64,000 bases of DNA from DATMGU01 sp035555315. GTDB taxonomy: Bacteria; Pseudomonadota; Alphaproteobacteria; ATCC43930; CGMCC-115725. Location: the NCBI GenBank assembly GCA_035555315.1, contig DATMGU010000126.1:1-64000 (forward strand), read 5' to 3'. Shown here in pieces: positions 16,124 through 25,178 of the stretch. A program made the translations under genes and the position numbers. The notes under the pieces are model-generated. The model was not told the origin of the DNA, made no database searches, and was given only the letters and a program-made list of their open reading frames with translations. Position 1 is the first letter of the stretch; each line of letters begins with the position of its first letter.

Positions 16124-18223
16124 ATGACAACGATGCGCCTTCGTCTATCCATCGAAACGCTGCTCAACGCGATTTCGCTCACGCTGTGTGTCGCCTTGGT
16201 CGCGGTTCTGCTGTTCGGCATTCGCGCCGCGTGGGACGACTTCGACGCGGCGCGGCAATTGAGCATGATCGCCGAGACCAATCGCGCGGTGTTCGAGACG
16301 ATGCAGGCGATGCGCCTGCAGCGCGGCGATGTGCAGACCACCCTGCTGACCGTCGAGGACGCGGCGGCGCCCGCCGAGAAAATCCGCAACGACGCTAAGG
16401 CTTCGCTCGACGCCACCCTCGCCCGAGCCGCGAAGCTGCCACAAAGCGATATCGCCGGCCTGGTCGATACAGTGCGCAAGCGGGCCGCCGAAAGCGACGG
16501 GATTTGGTCGGAAATCCTGGCGATGACCAAGCAACCCAAGGCCGAACGAAGCTTAAAAGGGACGTTGCCGTGGTACGCGACGGTCACGGCGATCATCGAT
16601 CCGTTGTCGGAGCTGTCCCGGATCACCGGTGGCCAGGCGCGGATCGCGGATCCGGTGGCGGGCGAACTCGTCACGATCCAGCAACTGGCCTGGCGGCTTC
16701 GCGTCGTCGCCGGCGACGAGTGTTCGCTGGCGCGCCAAACCATCGACAACGGCGGCCGCTTGCCCCCGGAGATGCGCGGCAAGATCGATGGGATGCGCGG
16801 CTCCAGCGCGCAATTGATCTCGATCCTTGGCGATATCACCGTACGGCCCGGGATGAACCCGGCGCTGGTCACCAGCGCGCAAGGCGCCGACCAGGCGTTG
16901 AAGGCCTCACAGACCGCGCGAGAGGCGGTCTATAAGCGGCTGGACGATAGCGGCAAGCCGGCGATACCGCCGGCCGAATGGACGACGCTGTGCAATGCGC
17001 CGTTCAAGCCGATCCAGCAAGTCGCCGAAATGGCGATCGCCTTGATGCTGCGCCACGCCGAGGCGACCCTCGCCGCGAGCGAAAGGCAATTGGCGATTCA
17101 AGCGGCGGCCTTGCTGGGCGCGCTGGCCGTATCCGGCGGATCCCTTTGGTTGGTCCGCCGTCGGGTCATGCGGCCGATCCGCCAATTGATCGAGGCGATC
17201 GGTCATCTGGCCCGGCGAGATTTTACCTTGGTCGTGCCGCAATCGGCCAATCATGACGAGTTCGCGATCATGGCCCGCACCTTGGAAGCGCTGCGCCTGG
17301 ATGTCCTGGAGGCGGAGCGGCAGGCCGCCGACCGAACGGCGGCGCAACAAGCCGACCTCGCCCGTGCCGCGGCGGTCGATGCGTCATGCCATCGGTTCGA
17401 CGCGATAATGGGCCAGACGCTGAAGACCGTGTCGAGCGCGCTGGACAATATGACCGGCTCCGCCGATGCCATGACGTCGAGCACACGATCCGCCCGGGCG
17501 GAAACCGGCGAGATCGCTACCGCGGTTCAGGAGACCGTCAACAACATCGCGGCGGTCGCCGCGGCGATCGGCGAGATGAAGGCCTCGATCGCCGAGATCA
17601 CCACACGCGTCTCGGCATCGGCACGGCTGGCGGGCCAGGCGGTATCGGATGCGAAATCGACGACCGACGAAGTCGGCCGGCTGTCCGAGGCCGCCATCCA
17701 GATCGGCGCGATGGTCAATGTCATCAGCTCGATCGCCGCCAAGACCAACCTCTTGGCACTCAATGCGACCATCGAAGCGGCACGGGCCGGCGATGCCGGC
17801 AGGGGTTTCGCCGTGGTCGCAGGCGAGGTCAAAACCCTGGCCAACCAGACCGCCGAGGCCACAAGGGAGATCACCGCCCAGGTTGCCGCCATCCAGGCGG
17901 CGACGCGCGGTGCCGTCACCGCGATCGACGGCATCGGTGGACGGATCACCGAGATCGACGAGATCGCCACCATGATCGCAGCCGCGGTCGAACAGCAGGA
18001 CGCAGCGGTCGGTCAGCTCGCCAGGGATGCCGACACTGTATCGTCGGTCAGCGGCGAGGTCGCCGCCCGATTGGGCGTGTTGCGCGCGGCGACCGAGATG
18101 ACAGGCGATGCCGCCGAAGCGGTCCGCGAGACGGCCGGCGAACTCGTCACCCAGTCGACCACGCTGAACCGGGAAATCACCGGCTTCATCGCGGAAGTCG
18201 CCGACCAGCGGACCGCCGCCTGA
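16124..18223 (+). CDS. Methyl-accepting chemotaxis protein
   Basis: About 699 residues. TM1 near 15-35, a roughly 300-residue periplasmic helical sensor domain, TM2 near 330-350, HAMP (RRRVMRPIRQLIEAIGHLARRDF), and a signalling domain with the hairpin tip VISSIAAKTNLLALNATIEAARAGDAGRGFAVVAGEVKTLA. The latter binds CheA/CheW. The sensor domain is not recognisable by eye, so the ligand is unknown. No che genes are near. Start is uncertain: ATG 16124, 16133, 16088 and TTG 16076 are in frame and none has a good ribosome site; 16124 gives a usual short N-terminus. Confidence 0.9.
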   Translation: MTTMRLRLSIETLLNAISLTLCVALVAVLLFGIRAAWDDFDAARQLSMIAETNRAVFETMQAMRLQRGDVQTTLLTVEDAAAPAEKIRNDAKASLDATLARAAKLPQSDIAGLVDTVRKRAAESDGIWSEILAMTKQPKAERSLKGTLPWYATVTAIIDPLSELSRITGGQARIADPVAGELVTIQQLAWRLRVVAGDECSLARQTIDNGGRLPPEMRGKIDGMRGSSAQLISILGDITVRPGMNPALVTSAQGADQALKASQTAREAVYKRLDDSGKPAIPPAEWTTLCNAPFKPIQQVAEMAIALMLRHAEATLAASERQLAIQAAALLGALAVSGGSLWLVRRRVMRPIRQLIEAIGHLARRDFTLVVPQSANHDEFAIMARTLEALRLDVLEAERQAADRTAAQQADLARAAAVDASCHRFDAIMGQTLKTVSSALDNMTGSADAMTSSTRSARAETGEIATAVQETVNNIAAVAAAIGEMKASIAEITTRVSASARLAGQAVSDAKSTTDEVGRLSEAAIQIGAMVNVISSIAAKTNLLALNATIEAARAGDAGRGFAVVAGEVKTLANQTAEATREITAQVAAIQAATRGAVTAIDGIGGRITEIDEIATMIAAAVEQQDAAVGQLARDADTVSSVSGEVAARLGVLRAATEMTGDAAEAVRETAGELVTQSTTLNREITGFIAEVADQRTAA

Positions 18224-18248
18224 GTCCGATTGGGGTGGTCGAGGTCAC

Positions 18249-19124
18249 TCAGGACTGCTCCTTGACCCTGGTCACCAACTGAGTCGGGTTGACGAAGCGT
18301 AGGGCGATCAGCAGCCAGATGAGCGTGGTGATCATGTAGATCACCGCCATGGCATCGACCGACTGCCCGGCGCGCACGCCCGCGGCGAATACCGAATAAT
18401 ACAGCGCCACCACCAGGGTCTGGCTGTCCGATCCCGCCGTGAGGAAGGTAAGCTCGAACATCGCGAAGGTACGCACCAGCACCAGCAGGGCCGCCGCCAG
18501 GATGCCCGGCGCCAGCAGCGGGATCAGCACATGGCGGAACACCTGAAAGGTGCGGGCGCCGAACACCCGGGCGGCCGCCTCCAGCCGTGGATCGATCTGC
18601 TCGATGAACGGCGTCATCACCAGAACGACGAAGGGCACGGTCGGCACCAGATTGGCCAAGATCACGCCGTAGATCGTGCCGGCCAGCCGCGCCTGATACA
18701 GCACGGTCGCCAACGGGATGCCATAGGTGATCGGCGGCACCAGCAGCGGCAAAACAAGCAGCAGCAGCACCGCCCGCTTGCCCCGGAAGTCGCGCCGGGC
18801 CATGGCATAGGCCGCCGGCACGCCGAGGACCACGGAGAGCAGCACGACGGCGCCAACCACCTCGAAAGTGACGGTCAGCACTTCGGCCAACTGGAACTCG
18901 TTCCAGGCAGAGGCGTACCAGCGGGTCGTGAAATCCGCCGGGAACCAGGTGCCAAGCCAGCGTGTGGCGAAGGAGTTCACCGCCACGGCGCCGATGATGC
19001 CCACGACATTGAGGACGAAAAAGCCGGTCAGGGCCCAGAGCAGCATGGCCCAGGCGGTGGGCATCCGCCGGTGCCGCGGGGCCGAGGCGCCGGCCGAACC
19101 GGTGGCGGCGTCGACGGCGCTCAT
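18249..19124 (-). CDS. ABC transporter permease, second subunit (uronate operon)
   Basis: 291 residues, six membrane helices, EAA motif LEAAARVFGARTFQVFRHVLIPLLAPG. N-terminal part is a hydrophilic tail then AWAMLLWALTGFFVLNVVG. ATG 19124 overlaps the previous stop as ATGA. The type belongs to the iron/polyamine/thiamine-like permease class, yet it is translationally coupled to an ATPase gene that follows uronate catabolic genes. Last gene of the operon. Substrate unassigned. Confidence 0.85.
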   Translation of the reverse strand: MSAVDAATGSAGASAPRHRRMPTAWAMLLWALTGFFVLNVVGIIGAVAVNSFATRWLGTWFPADFTTRWYASAWNEFQLAEVLTVTFEVVGAVVLLSVVLGVPAAYAMARRDFRGKRAVLLLLVLPLLVPPITYGIPLATVLYQARLAGTIYGVILANLVPTVPFVVLVMTPFIEQIDPRLEAAARVFGARTFQVFRHVLIPLLAPGILAAALLVLVRTFAMFELTFLTAGSDSQTLVVALYYSVFAAGVRAGQSVDAMAVIYMITTLIWLLIALRFVNPTQLVTRVKEQS

Positions 19125-20050
19125 CCCTTTGCTCCCGTCGCCGGACCCTTGTAGAACGCGCCGCGCAAGGCCAGGACGGCGATCACCACCAGCAGCTGAA
19201 CGGCACCCATGATCATCGCGATCGCCGAGGCCATCGAGTAGTCGTAATCCTCGAACGCGGCCTGGTATGCCGCGATGGAAATGACGCGGGTCGGCCCGGC
19301 AGGTGCACCGAGCAGGACAGCCGAAGGGAATACCGAAAACGCCTGCACGAAGCTGAGGCAGAAGCAGATAGCAAGGCCCGGCACCAGCAGAGGCAGGTAG
19401 ATATGGCGGAACTGTGCCCCGGGCCGGGCGCCAAGAGTGGACGCCGCCTGCGCCAGGACCGGATCGATACCGGTGATGTAGCTGAGGATCAGCAGAAAGG
19501 CAAAGGGGAAGCCGGTGATCACCAGCGACAGCAGGACGCCCCAATAGTTATGGGTCAACCGTACCGGTACCTCGATCAGATGTAGATTCATCAGCACCCG
19601 ATTGAACCAGCCCTGCGGCCCCAGATAGGTCAGCATGCCTTCGGCCACCAGGACGGTGCCGAGCGTGATCGGGATCACCAGGATGGTCGTGAAGATCCGC
19701 TGGTAGGCCGATTTGCGGCGGAGCTGGAACGCGATCGGCAGGGCGATGAAAACATTCACCAAGGTCGCCGGCAGAGCGAGCCACAGGGTGGTAGCGATCG
19801 TCTGGTACAAGGCGGCCTTGGTGAAGAAGTTGGCGTAATTCTCCAGGACACCGCCCTGCATCGGCTCGAACGACAGCACCAGGCCATAGCCGAACGGATA
19901 GACGAACAAGGCAAGGACCAGAACCACCGCCGGGATGACCAGAAGCGCGGTACGATCCCAGCCCATCGCCGCGAGCCAACTGCCGGGCGAAGCGGCGATA
20001 TCGGCACCGAATGCGCTTCGACCACCACGCGTTTCGGATGCGGCGGTCAT
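19121..20050 (-). CDS. ABC transporter permease, first subunit (uronate operon)
   Basis: 309 residues with six membrane helices starting near residue 35 (TALLVIPAVVLVLALFVYPFGYGLVLSF). EAA loop LAQAASTLGARPGAQFRHIYLPLLVPG. ATG 20050 overlaps the ATPase stop (ATGA) and the gene overlaps the second permease in the same way. The frame stays open upstream into the ATPase gene, but that part is antisense to nothing coding in this frame and is excluded. Pairs with the product of 18249-19124. Confidence 0.86.
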   Translation of the reverse strand: MTAASETRGGRSAFGADIAASPGSWLAAMGWDRTALLVIPAVVLVLALFVYPFGYGLVLSFEPMQGGVLENYANFFTKAALYQTIATTLWLALPATLVNVFIALPIAFQLRRKSAYQRIFTTILVIPITLGTVLVAEGMLTYLGPQGWFNRVLMNLHLIEVPVRLTHNYWGVLLSLVITGFPFAFLLILSYITGIDPVLAQAASTLGARPGAQFRHIYLPLLVPGLAICFCLSFVQAFSVFPSAVLLGAPAGPTRVISIAAYQAAFEDYDYSMASAIAMIMGAVQLLVVIAVLALRGAFYKGPATGAKG

Positions 20051-21183
20051 GCCGGCACCTCGGCGGCGAGGCGGGACGGTGCCACCGGCGGAGCGCCACT
20101 CGGCCGATCGAGCGGGAAGACCCGGACCCGCTCGGCCGCGACGCCGAGGCGGATCTTCTCGCTGAGCGACACCCGTGTGGCACTGCGGAAATGCACCGGA
20201 TCGTCGTTGCGGGTGCGCCCCTCGACGATGAACTCGCGACCGCAATATTCGACCGCCGTGGCCACCACATCGATGCCGTTCGATCGCATATCGCCGGGGA
20301 TCAGGTCTTCGGGCCGAATCGTCACCACCGCCATGCCGCCCACCGTTATTCCATCGGCCGTGGCGGGGCCGATGCCGTCGAGCGAGCTGCCCTCGGTGCC
20401 GAGGCGAACCCCGCCCTCCGGACCGGCGCTCAGCACCGGCAGTTCCAGCAATGTCTGGTAGCCCATGAATTTGGCGACCTCGATATTGGCCGGCCGCGCG
20501 TAGAGATCCTCCGGCACGCCGATCTGCTGGGTCACCCCGTCCTTCAGAACGACGATGCGGTCGGCCAGCGACAGCGCCTCGTCCTGATCATGGGTCACAT
20601 AGATGGTGGAGCGGCCCAGTTCGCGGTGGATGCGTCGGATCTCCGTGCGCATTTCCAGCCGAAGCTTGGCATCGAGATTGGACAACGGTTCGTCCATCAG
20701 CACCAGCGGCGGCTGAACGACGATCGCGCGGGCGATCGCGACCCGCTGCTGCTGACCGCCGGACAATTGGCCCGGCAGCTTGTCGGCATGGGCGGTCAAT
20801 TGCACCAACCGCAAGGCCGCCTCGACTCGGTTGTGCATCTCCACCTTCGGGGTCCGGCGCATCGCCAGTCCGAAACCGATATTGCGGCGCACGGTCATAT
20901 GCGGGAACAGCGCGTAGTTCTGAAACACCATGCCGAAGCCGCGATCTTCCGGCCGCAGCACATCGATCCGCCGGTCATCGAGCCAGATGCCGCCGCCGGT
21001 CAGGGGCAGCAGCCCCGCCAGGCAATTCAGCGCGGTCGACTTGCCACAGCCCGAGGGACCCAGCAGGGCGATGAACTCACCGCGCTTGATGGTGAGGCTA
21101 AGCGCATCGAGCGCCGTCACGCCACCGAACCGCCGGCTGACATTCTCCAGCCGAAGCTCCTCGAAATTGCCGTCCGCCATCAT
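20047..21183 (-). CDS. ABC transporter ATP-binding protein (MalK/PotA-like)
   Basis: 378 residues. Walker A GPSGCGKST, Q-loop FQNYALFPHMTV, signature LSGGQQQR, Walker B VLMDEPLSNLD, H-loop VTHDQDEA, then a C-terminal TOBE-like regulatory region (about 240-378) with the IRPEDL motif. Two adjacent ATGs (21183, 21180) could start it. It lies 73 bp after the uxuB-like gene; a short GC stem (CCCC/GGGG at 21201-21212) lies in the gap. No binding-protein gene is found anywhere in this operon, so the importer is incomplete as encoded here. Confidence 0.88.
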   Translation of the reverse strand: MMADGNFEELRLENVSRRFGGVTALDALSLTIKRGEFIALLGPSGCGKSTALNCLAGLLPLTGGGIWLDDRRIDVLRPEDRGFGMVFQNYALFPHMTVRRNIGFGLAMRRTPKVEMHNRVEAALRLVQLTAHADKLPGQLSGGQQQRVAIARAIVVQPPLVLMDEPLSNLDAKLRLEMRTEIRRIHRELGRSTIYVTHDQDEALSLADRIVVLKDGVTQQIGVPEDLYARPANIEVAKFMGYQTLLELPVLSAGPEGGVRLGTEGSSLDGIGPATADGITVGGMAVVTIRPEDLIPGDMRSNGIDVVATAVEYCGREFIVEGRTRNDDPVHFRSATRVSLSEKIRLGVAAERVRVFPLDRPSGAPPVAPSRLAAEVPA

Positions 21184-21256
21184 CGTCTCCCGTCCCTAGC
21201 CCCCGACCGGGGTCATCCGTCTTTGTTGCTGGTAGGCTTTCAAGCTTGTTCGGGCC

Positions 21257-22744
21257 TCACTGGGCCAGAGCGCCGGCGACGCCCCGTTCGGCCAGCCGTT
21301 GCAAGGCATCGGTGAGGTCCCGCCGGAACGCCGCGCTTTGACGCAGTACCGCCGGAAACACGGTCTCGACCGCCAGCATGCTCGACACGATCGCATCGGC
21401 CGGCCGGTCGGGCCGGGCCAATCCCCGGAGGTGTGCCGCCAAGGGGTCGTTCACAGGGATCGGCGCTCCGTCATCGCCGATCCCGCCGAGATGACGGATC
21501 CAGGCCGCTACCGCCAGGGTCATGCGCCCGGTCGCGCCGCCCTGCTCCAGCCGCTCGGATATCGGCGCCAACAGCCGCTGCGGCAGTTTTTGCGAGCCGT
21601 CCATGGCGATCTGCGCCGTCTTATGCAGGATCGCCGTGTTGTCGAACCGGAGGGCAAGCGCCGCCGCATAATCCGCCAGCGCCATCTCCGAGAAATGCCC
21701 GACCGTCGGCGCCAGCTCTTCAGCCTGCATTGTCGTGACGAAATGCCGGATCGCCGGATCACCGAACGCCTGGAACACATATTCATGGCCGGCCAGCAGC
21801 CCCAGATAGGCGATCGCCGAATGAGCACCGTTCAACAGCCTGAGCTTCATCCGCTCATGGGGTGCCACATCATCGACCAGTTCGGCACCGACCCGCCCGA
21901 GAGCGGTCAGCATCGGGCAGCCGAGATCCTCGATCACCCATTGGGTGAACGGTTCGGTGGCCACCGCCGCCCGGTCGTCCAAACCGAGTGCCTCGGCCGC
22001 CTCGGCCAGATCCGCCTCGGTCGCGGCCGGCACGATGCGGTCAATCATGCAGGACGGTACGCGGACGGCATCGTCGATCCAGCGCGCGAGAGCCGGGTCG
22101 CGGATCGCCGCCGCGTCGATCAGCGCCTGGCGCACGGCCTGGCCATTCGAAGGCAGGTTGTCGCAGGGCAGGATGGTCGGCGGTGGCGTACCCGCTTCCC
22201 GGATACGGCGCAGCGCCTCGACCAGATAGCCGATGGCGCCGACCGGTCGACCCGGCTCGGCACCGTCCGCCAGAATGACGGGATGCTGCGTGTCCAGGCG
22301 GCGGGTCGCCGGATCGAGACAATAGCCTTTCTCGGTGATGGTGAGGGTGATCAGCCGGGTCGCCGGATCGACCAGCCGCGCCAGCACGGCGGCCGGATCC
22401 TCCGGCGCTACCAGCACCTCGCGCACCGTGCCGATCACGCGGAACCGGCGGGCCGCCCCGTCGCGCTCGATCACCGTGTAGAGACCGCCCTGCGGTACCA
22501 GACGATCGCGCACGTCAGGCCGCCGCAGGCTGACACCCGAGATCCCCCAGGCGGTCGGTTCGCCGTCGCGCGGCGGTCCGGCGGCAAGCTGGTCGAGATA
22601 CCAAGCCTGATGCGCCCGGTGGAACGCGCCGATGCCCAAATGGACGACGCCAATCGGCAGGCGCGCGGGATCGTAGCCCGGCCGCGCCACCGACGCCGGC
22701 AGCCCGGCCAGCCTGTCGAGGCCCAACATCGGCAGGGGGCTCAC
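21257..22744 (-). CDS. uxuB: Mannitol dehydrogenase-family oxidoreductase, probable fructuronate reductase
   Basis: 495 residues. Rossmann start LPIGVVHLGIGAFHRAHQAWYLDQL and the catalytic motif KLRLLNGAHSAIAYLG, with the Lys-Asn-His triad of polyol-specific long-chain dehydrogenases. The family includes mannitol 2-dehydrogenase, tagaturonate reductase and fructuronate reductase. Translational coupling to uxaC (GTGA overlap at 22741-22744) makes fructuronate to mannonate reduction with NADH the best reading. Cytosolic. Symbol assigned by context; mannitol or arabinitol activity cannot be excluded from sequence. Confidence 0.8.
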   Translation of the reverse strand: MSPLPMLGLDRLAGLPASVARPGYDPARLPIGVVHLGIGAFHRAHQAWYLDQLAAGPPRDGEPTAWGISGVSLRRPDVRDRLVPQGGLYTVIERDGAARRFRVIGTVREVLVAPEDPAAVLARLVDPATRLITLTITEKGYCLDPATRRLDTQHPVILADGAEPGRPVGAIGYLVEALRRIREAGTPPPTILPCDNLPSNGQAVRQALIDAAAIRDPALARWIDDAVRVPSCMIDRIVPAATEADLAEAAEALGLDDRAAVATEPFTQWVIEDLGCPMLTALGRVGAELVDDVAPHERMKLRLLNGAHSAIAYLGLLAGHEYVFQAFGDPAIRHFVTTMQAEELAPTVGHFSEMALADYAAALALRFDNTAILHKTAQIAMDGSQKLPQRLLAPISERLEQGGATGRMTLAVAAWIRHLGGIGDDGAPIPVNDPLAAHLRGLARPDRPADAIVSSMLAVETVFPAVLRQSAAFRRDLTDALQRLAERGVAGALAQ

Positions 22745-24156
22745 AGCTTGTAGGTCCGCTTGGCCAGGGTATAGGCGAGGTCCCGCGCCACCTCAAACGC
22801 CTCGTCCTCGTCCAGCCGATGCTCCGCCACCAGCCGCGACAGATAGGCGCAATCGATCCGCCGGGCGACATCGTGGCGCGCCGGGATGGACAGGAACGCC
22901 CTCGTATCGTCGTTGAAGCCCACCGTGTTGTAGAACCCGGCGGTCTCCGTTACCGTCTCGCGATAGCGCAGCATGCCCTCCGGCGCGTCGTAGAACCACC
23001 AAGCCGGCCCGAGCCGCAAGGCGGGATAATGCCCGGCGAGTGGAGCCAGCTCCCGCGAATAGCTGGTTTCGTCCAGGGTGAACAAAATGAGCGTGAGCGC
23101 CGGATCGTTGCCGAACTTGTCGAGCAGCGGCTTCAACGCCCGGACGTATTCCGTGGCGGTCGGGATGTCGGCCCCCTTGTCACGCCCGAACCGCGCCATT
23201 ACCGACGGATTGTGACCGCGGCAGGAGCCCGGATGGATCTGCATGACCAGACCATCCTCCAAGCTCATCCGCGCCATTTCGGTCAGGACCTGGCCGCGAA
23301 ACAATTCGGCGTCGTGGGCGCTGAAATCGCCGCTCACCACTTTCTCGAACAGCTCGGCGGCGATACGCGGCGACAGATCCGAGGTCACCGCCGTGGGATG
23401 ACCATGATCCGTCGAGGTGGCGCCCATCGATTTGAAGAACTGCCGACGATCTGCCAGGGCGGCCAGATATTCCGGCCAGCGTGTCGTGTCGCGGCCGGTG
23501 ATGCGGGCCAGCTCGTCGAGGTTGCCGTGAAAATCGGGGAATTCCGGATCGACCACCGGATCCGGGCGAAACGCCGTGATGACGCGACCGGTCCAGGGAT
23601 CGTCGCGCAGCGCCTGATGCGCCGCCAGCGGATCAAGCGGCGATTCGGTCGTGGCGATGACCTCGATCCCGAAGCTCTCGTAGAGCGCGCGTGGCCGGAA
23701 CGCGTCCTGCGTCAGACACTCGTCGATGCGATCGTAAATCCGATCGGCGCTGTCGGCGGTCAGCCGCTCGCGAATACCGAAAGTCTCGTGGAACGCGTGG
23801 TCGAGCCACATGCGGGTCGGCGTGCCGCGGAACAAATGGAAGTTCGACGCGAACAGCCGCCAGATCTTGCGCGGATCGGTCTCGGTCGGACCGCCATCGA
23901 CGCGGGGGATGCCCAGCGCCTCATGCGGGATACCTTGACTGTACAGCATCCGAAAGACGTAGTGATCGGGCGTGATGAACAACGCCGACGGGTTCGGAAA
24001 CGGCTCGTTCCGCGAGAACCAGCGCGGATCGGTATGACCGTGCGGGCTGACGATCGGCAGATCCCGCACCGTTTGATAGAGACGCCGGGCGATCGCCCGC
24101 GTCCCGGGATCGCTCGGCAGCAGCCGGTCGGCATGCAAGGTCAAAGGCGCCGTCAT
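22741..24156 (-). CDS. uxaC: Uronate isomerase
   Basis: 471 residues, amidohydrolase fold. Converts glucuronate to fructuronate and galacturonate to tagaturonate. Motifs include LPIVSPHGHTDPRWF (metal-binding HxH), ITPDHYVFRMLYSQG, VIATTESPLDPL, VMQIHPGSCRGHN and the late WWFYDAPEGMLRYRE. Length is that of the family. ATG 24156 has a strong GGGGAGG 6 bases upstream although it overlaps the upstream gntR stop. No uxuA, kdgK or kdgA is in the window, so the rest of the pathway is encoded elsewhere. Confidence 0.95.
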   Translation of the reverse strand: MTAPLTLHADRLLPSDPGTRAIARRLYQTVRDLPIVSPHGHTDPRWFSRNEPFPNPSALFITPDHYVFRMLYSQGIPHEALGIPRVDGGPTETDPRKIWRLFASNFHLFRGTPTRMWLDHAFHETFGIRERLTADSADRIYDRIDECLTQDAFRPRALYESFGIEVIATTESPLDPLAAHQALRDDPWTGRVITAFRPDPVVDPEFPDFHGNLDELARITGRDTTRWPEYLAALADRRQFFKSMGATSTDHGHPTAVTSDLSPRIAAELFEKVVSGDFSAHDAELFRGQVLTEMARMSLEDGLVMQIHPGSCRGHNPSVMARFGRDKGADIPTATEYVRALKPLLDKFGNDPALTLILFTLDETSYSRELAPLAGHYPALRLGPAWWFYDAPEGMLRYRETVTETAGFYNTVGFNDDTRAFLSIPARHDVARRIDCAYLSRLVAEHRLDEDEAFEVARDLAYTLAKRTYKL

Positions 24157-24905
24157 CTTCCTCCCCTTTGTCGTTTCGACGTGGTGATGACACCGGATAC
24201 TAAGGTGCCCGGCGTCGATTGGCCGGCCCGCCAGACATCGGTCAATGCCTGTTCGGATTCTCGCAAATGATAAATCATCGCTCGGCGCGCGGCCGGCGCA
24301 TCGCCGGCCGCGACCGCGTCGCGGATCGCCACATGGTCGTCGATCAGTCGCGGGCGCAGCGCCGCGTTGCGCATGCGCTCGCGCAATTTGATCCACATCG
24401 GACTGCTGACCAAATCCCACAGGGTCTGCACCACCAGAACCAAGGCGGAATTATGCGTCGCCTCGGCCAGCGCCAAATGGAAAACCCGATCACCATCCTC
24501 ATGGGTGAGCGTGTGGCTGCTCTCGCTGCGCATCTGGGCGATACCTCGGTCAAGCTGATCGAGATCGGCCGGCAGTGCCGTCTTCGCAGCAAGGGCGGCG
24601 ACTTCGGCCTCGATCAGCCGGCGCGCGGCGAACACTTCGAGCGGCCCCGGCCCCGGATCGGCGGCCAGCGGTGCCACCGCCCGGACATAGATCCCGGAAC
24701 CGGTCTGGACGGTGACGGCACCGGCGATCTCCAAGGCGATCATCGCCTCACGCAGGCTCGGTCGGCTGACACCGAGTTGCACCGCCAGCCGACGCTCGGA
24801 CGGCAAGCGACTACCCTGCGGAAACTCGCCGCTGGCTATGAGGTCGCTGATCTGGTCGGCGATCTGCCGATAGAGGCGCTGCGGCTCGATCCGGGTGATA
24901 GGCAA
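24153..24905 (-). CDS. GntR-family regulator (FadR/UxuR type) of uronate operon
   Basis: About 250 residues. Winged helix at the N-terminus (LYRQIADQISDLIASGEFPQGSRLPSERRLAVQLGVSRPSLREAM) and an FCD effector domain whose metal-site residues appear in RVFHLALAEATHN and the late HLRES. FCD regulators of this type respond to uronates or related acids. First gene of the operon, overlapping uxaC (ATGA). I choose TTG 24905 as start because a longer GTG start at 25031 would place the operator and likely transcription start inside the gene; neither start has a good ribosome site. Confidence 0.85.
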   Translation of the reverse strand: MPITRIEPQRLYRQIADQISDLIASGEFPQGSRLPSERRLAVQLGVSRPSLREAMIALEIAGAVTVQTGSGIYVRAVAPLAADPGPGPLEVFAARRLIEAEVAALAAKTALPADLDQLDRGIAQMRSESSHTLTHEDGDRVFHLALAEATHNSALVLVVQTLWDLVSSPMWIKLRERMRNAALRPRLIDDHVAIRDAVAAGDAPAARRAMIYHLRESEQALTDVWRAGQSTPGTLVSGVITTSKRQRGGR

Positions 24906-25006
24906 GGCGCGGGCGCTAACAGCGGCCGACGAGCGCCGCGGCGACGTTGGCAAGAGCGAAGGAAATGGTCTTACACATCGTGATGGGAAGCCGATCCTTG
25001 GCCAAG

Positions 25007-25017
25007 TGGTCAGGCCA
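25007..25017. promoter_or_regulatory. Candidate GntR operator
   Basis: TGGTCAGGCCA is a near-perfect TGGYC-A-GRCCA palindrome like operators of FadR-type GntR proteins. A wider TTGGCC/GGCCAA pairing surrounds it. It lies just downstream of the proposed operon promoter, a position suited to repression. Confidence 0.5.
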
Positions 25018-25021
25018 ATTG

Positions 25022-25051
25022 ACAATTCCACGGCTGAGCCTGCGCTGTCAA
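25022..25051 (-). promoter_or_regulatory. Candidate promoter of gntR-uxaC-uxuB-ABC operon
   Basis: On the minus strand, TTGACA (25051-25046) is followed after 18 bases by AATTGT (25027-25022). The -35 is perfect, the -10 is weak (3 of 6). Transcription would begin around 25015, inside the operator palindrome. Confidence 0.4.
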
Positions 25052-25178
25052 CGATGAGGAGCGCGCGCGGGCGAAACCTTCGGGCGAACGGTGTTACGAC
25101 GACGCAACCGAGTATTCCTTGGACGGGGACGAACTTACGCTATTGTCGGCAGTTTAAGTGAGAACTCGAGGTTTGTTT

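Noticed and set aside
18249..21183. Linking this ABC importer to the PhnZ-like protein as a phosphonate system
   Set aside because: The genes are 39 kb apart and the importer is embedded in a uronate operon.
21299..24270. Two + strand frames over 480 codons
   Set aside because: Antisense of uxuB and uxaC, with Arg/Gly/His-rich composition and no motifs.
24900..24980. Possible 20-residue leader peptide before gntR
   Set aside because: Short frame with no ribosome site and no attenuation structure.
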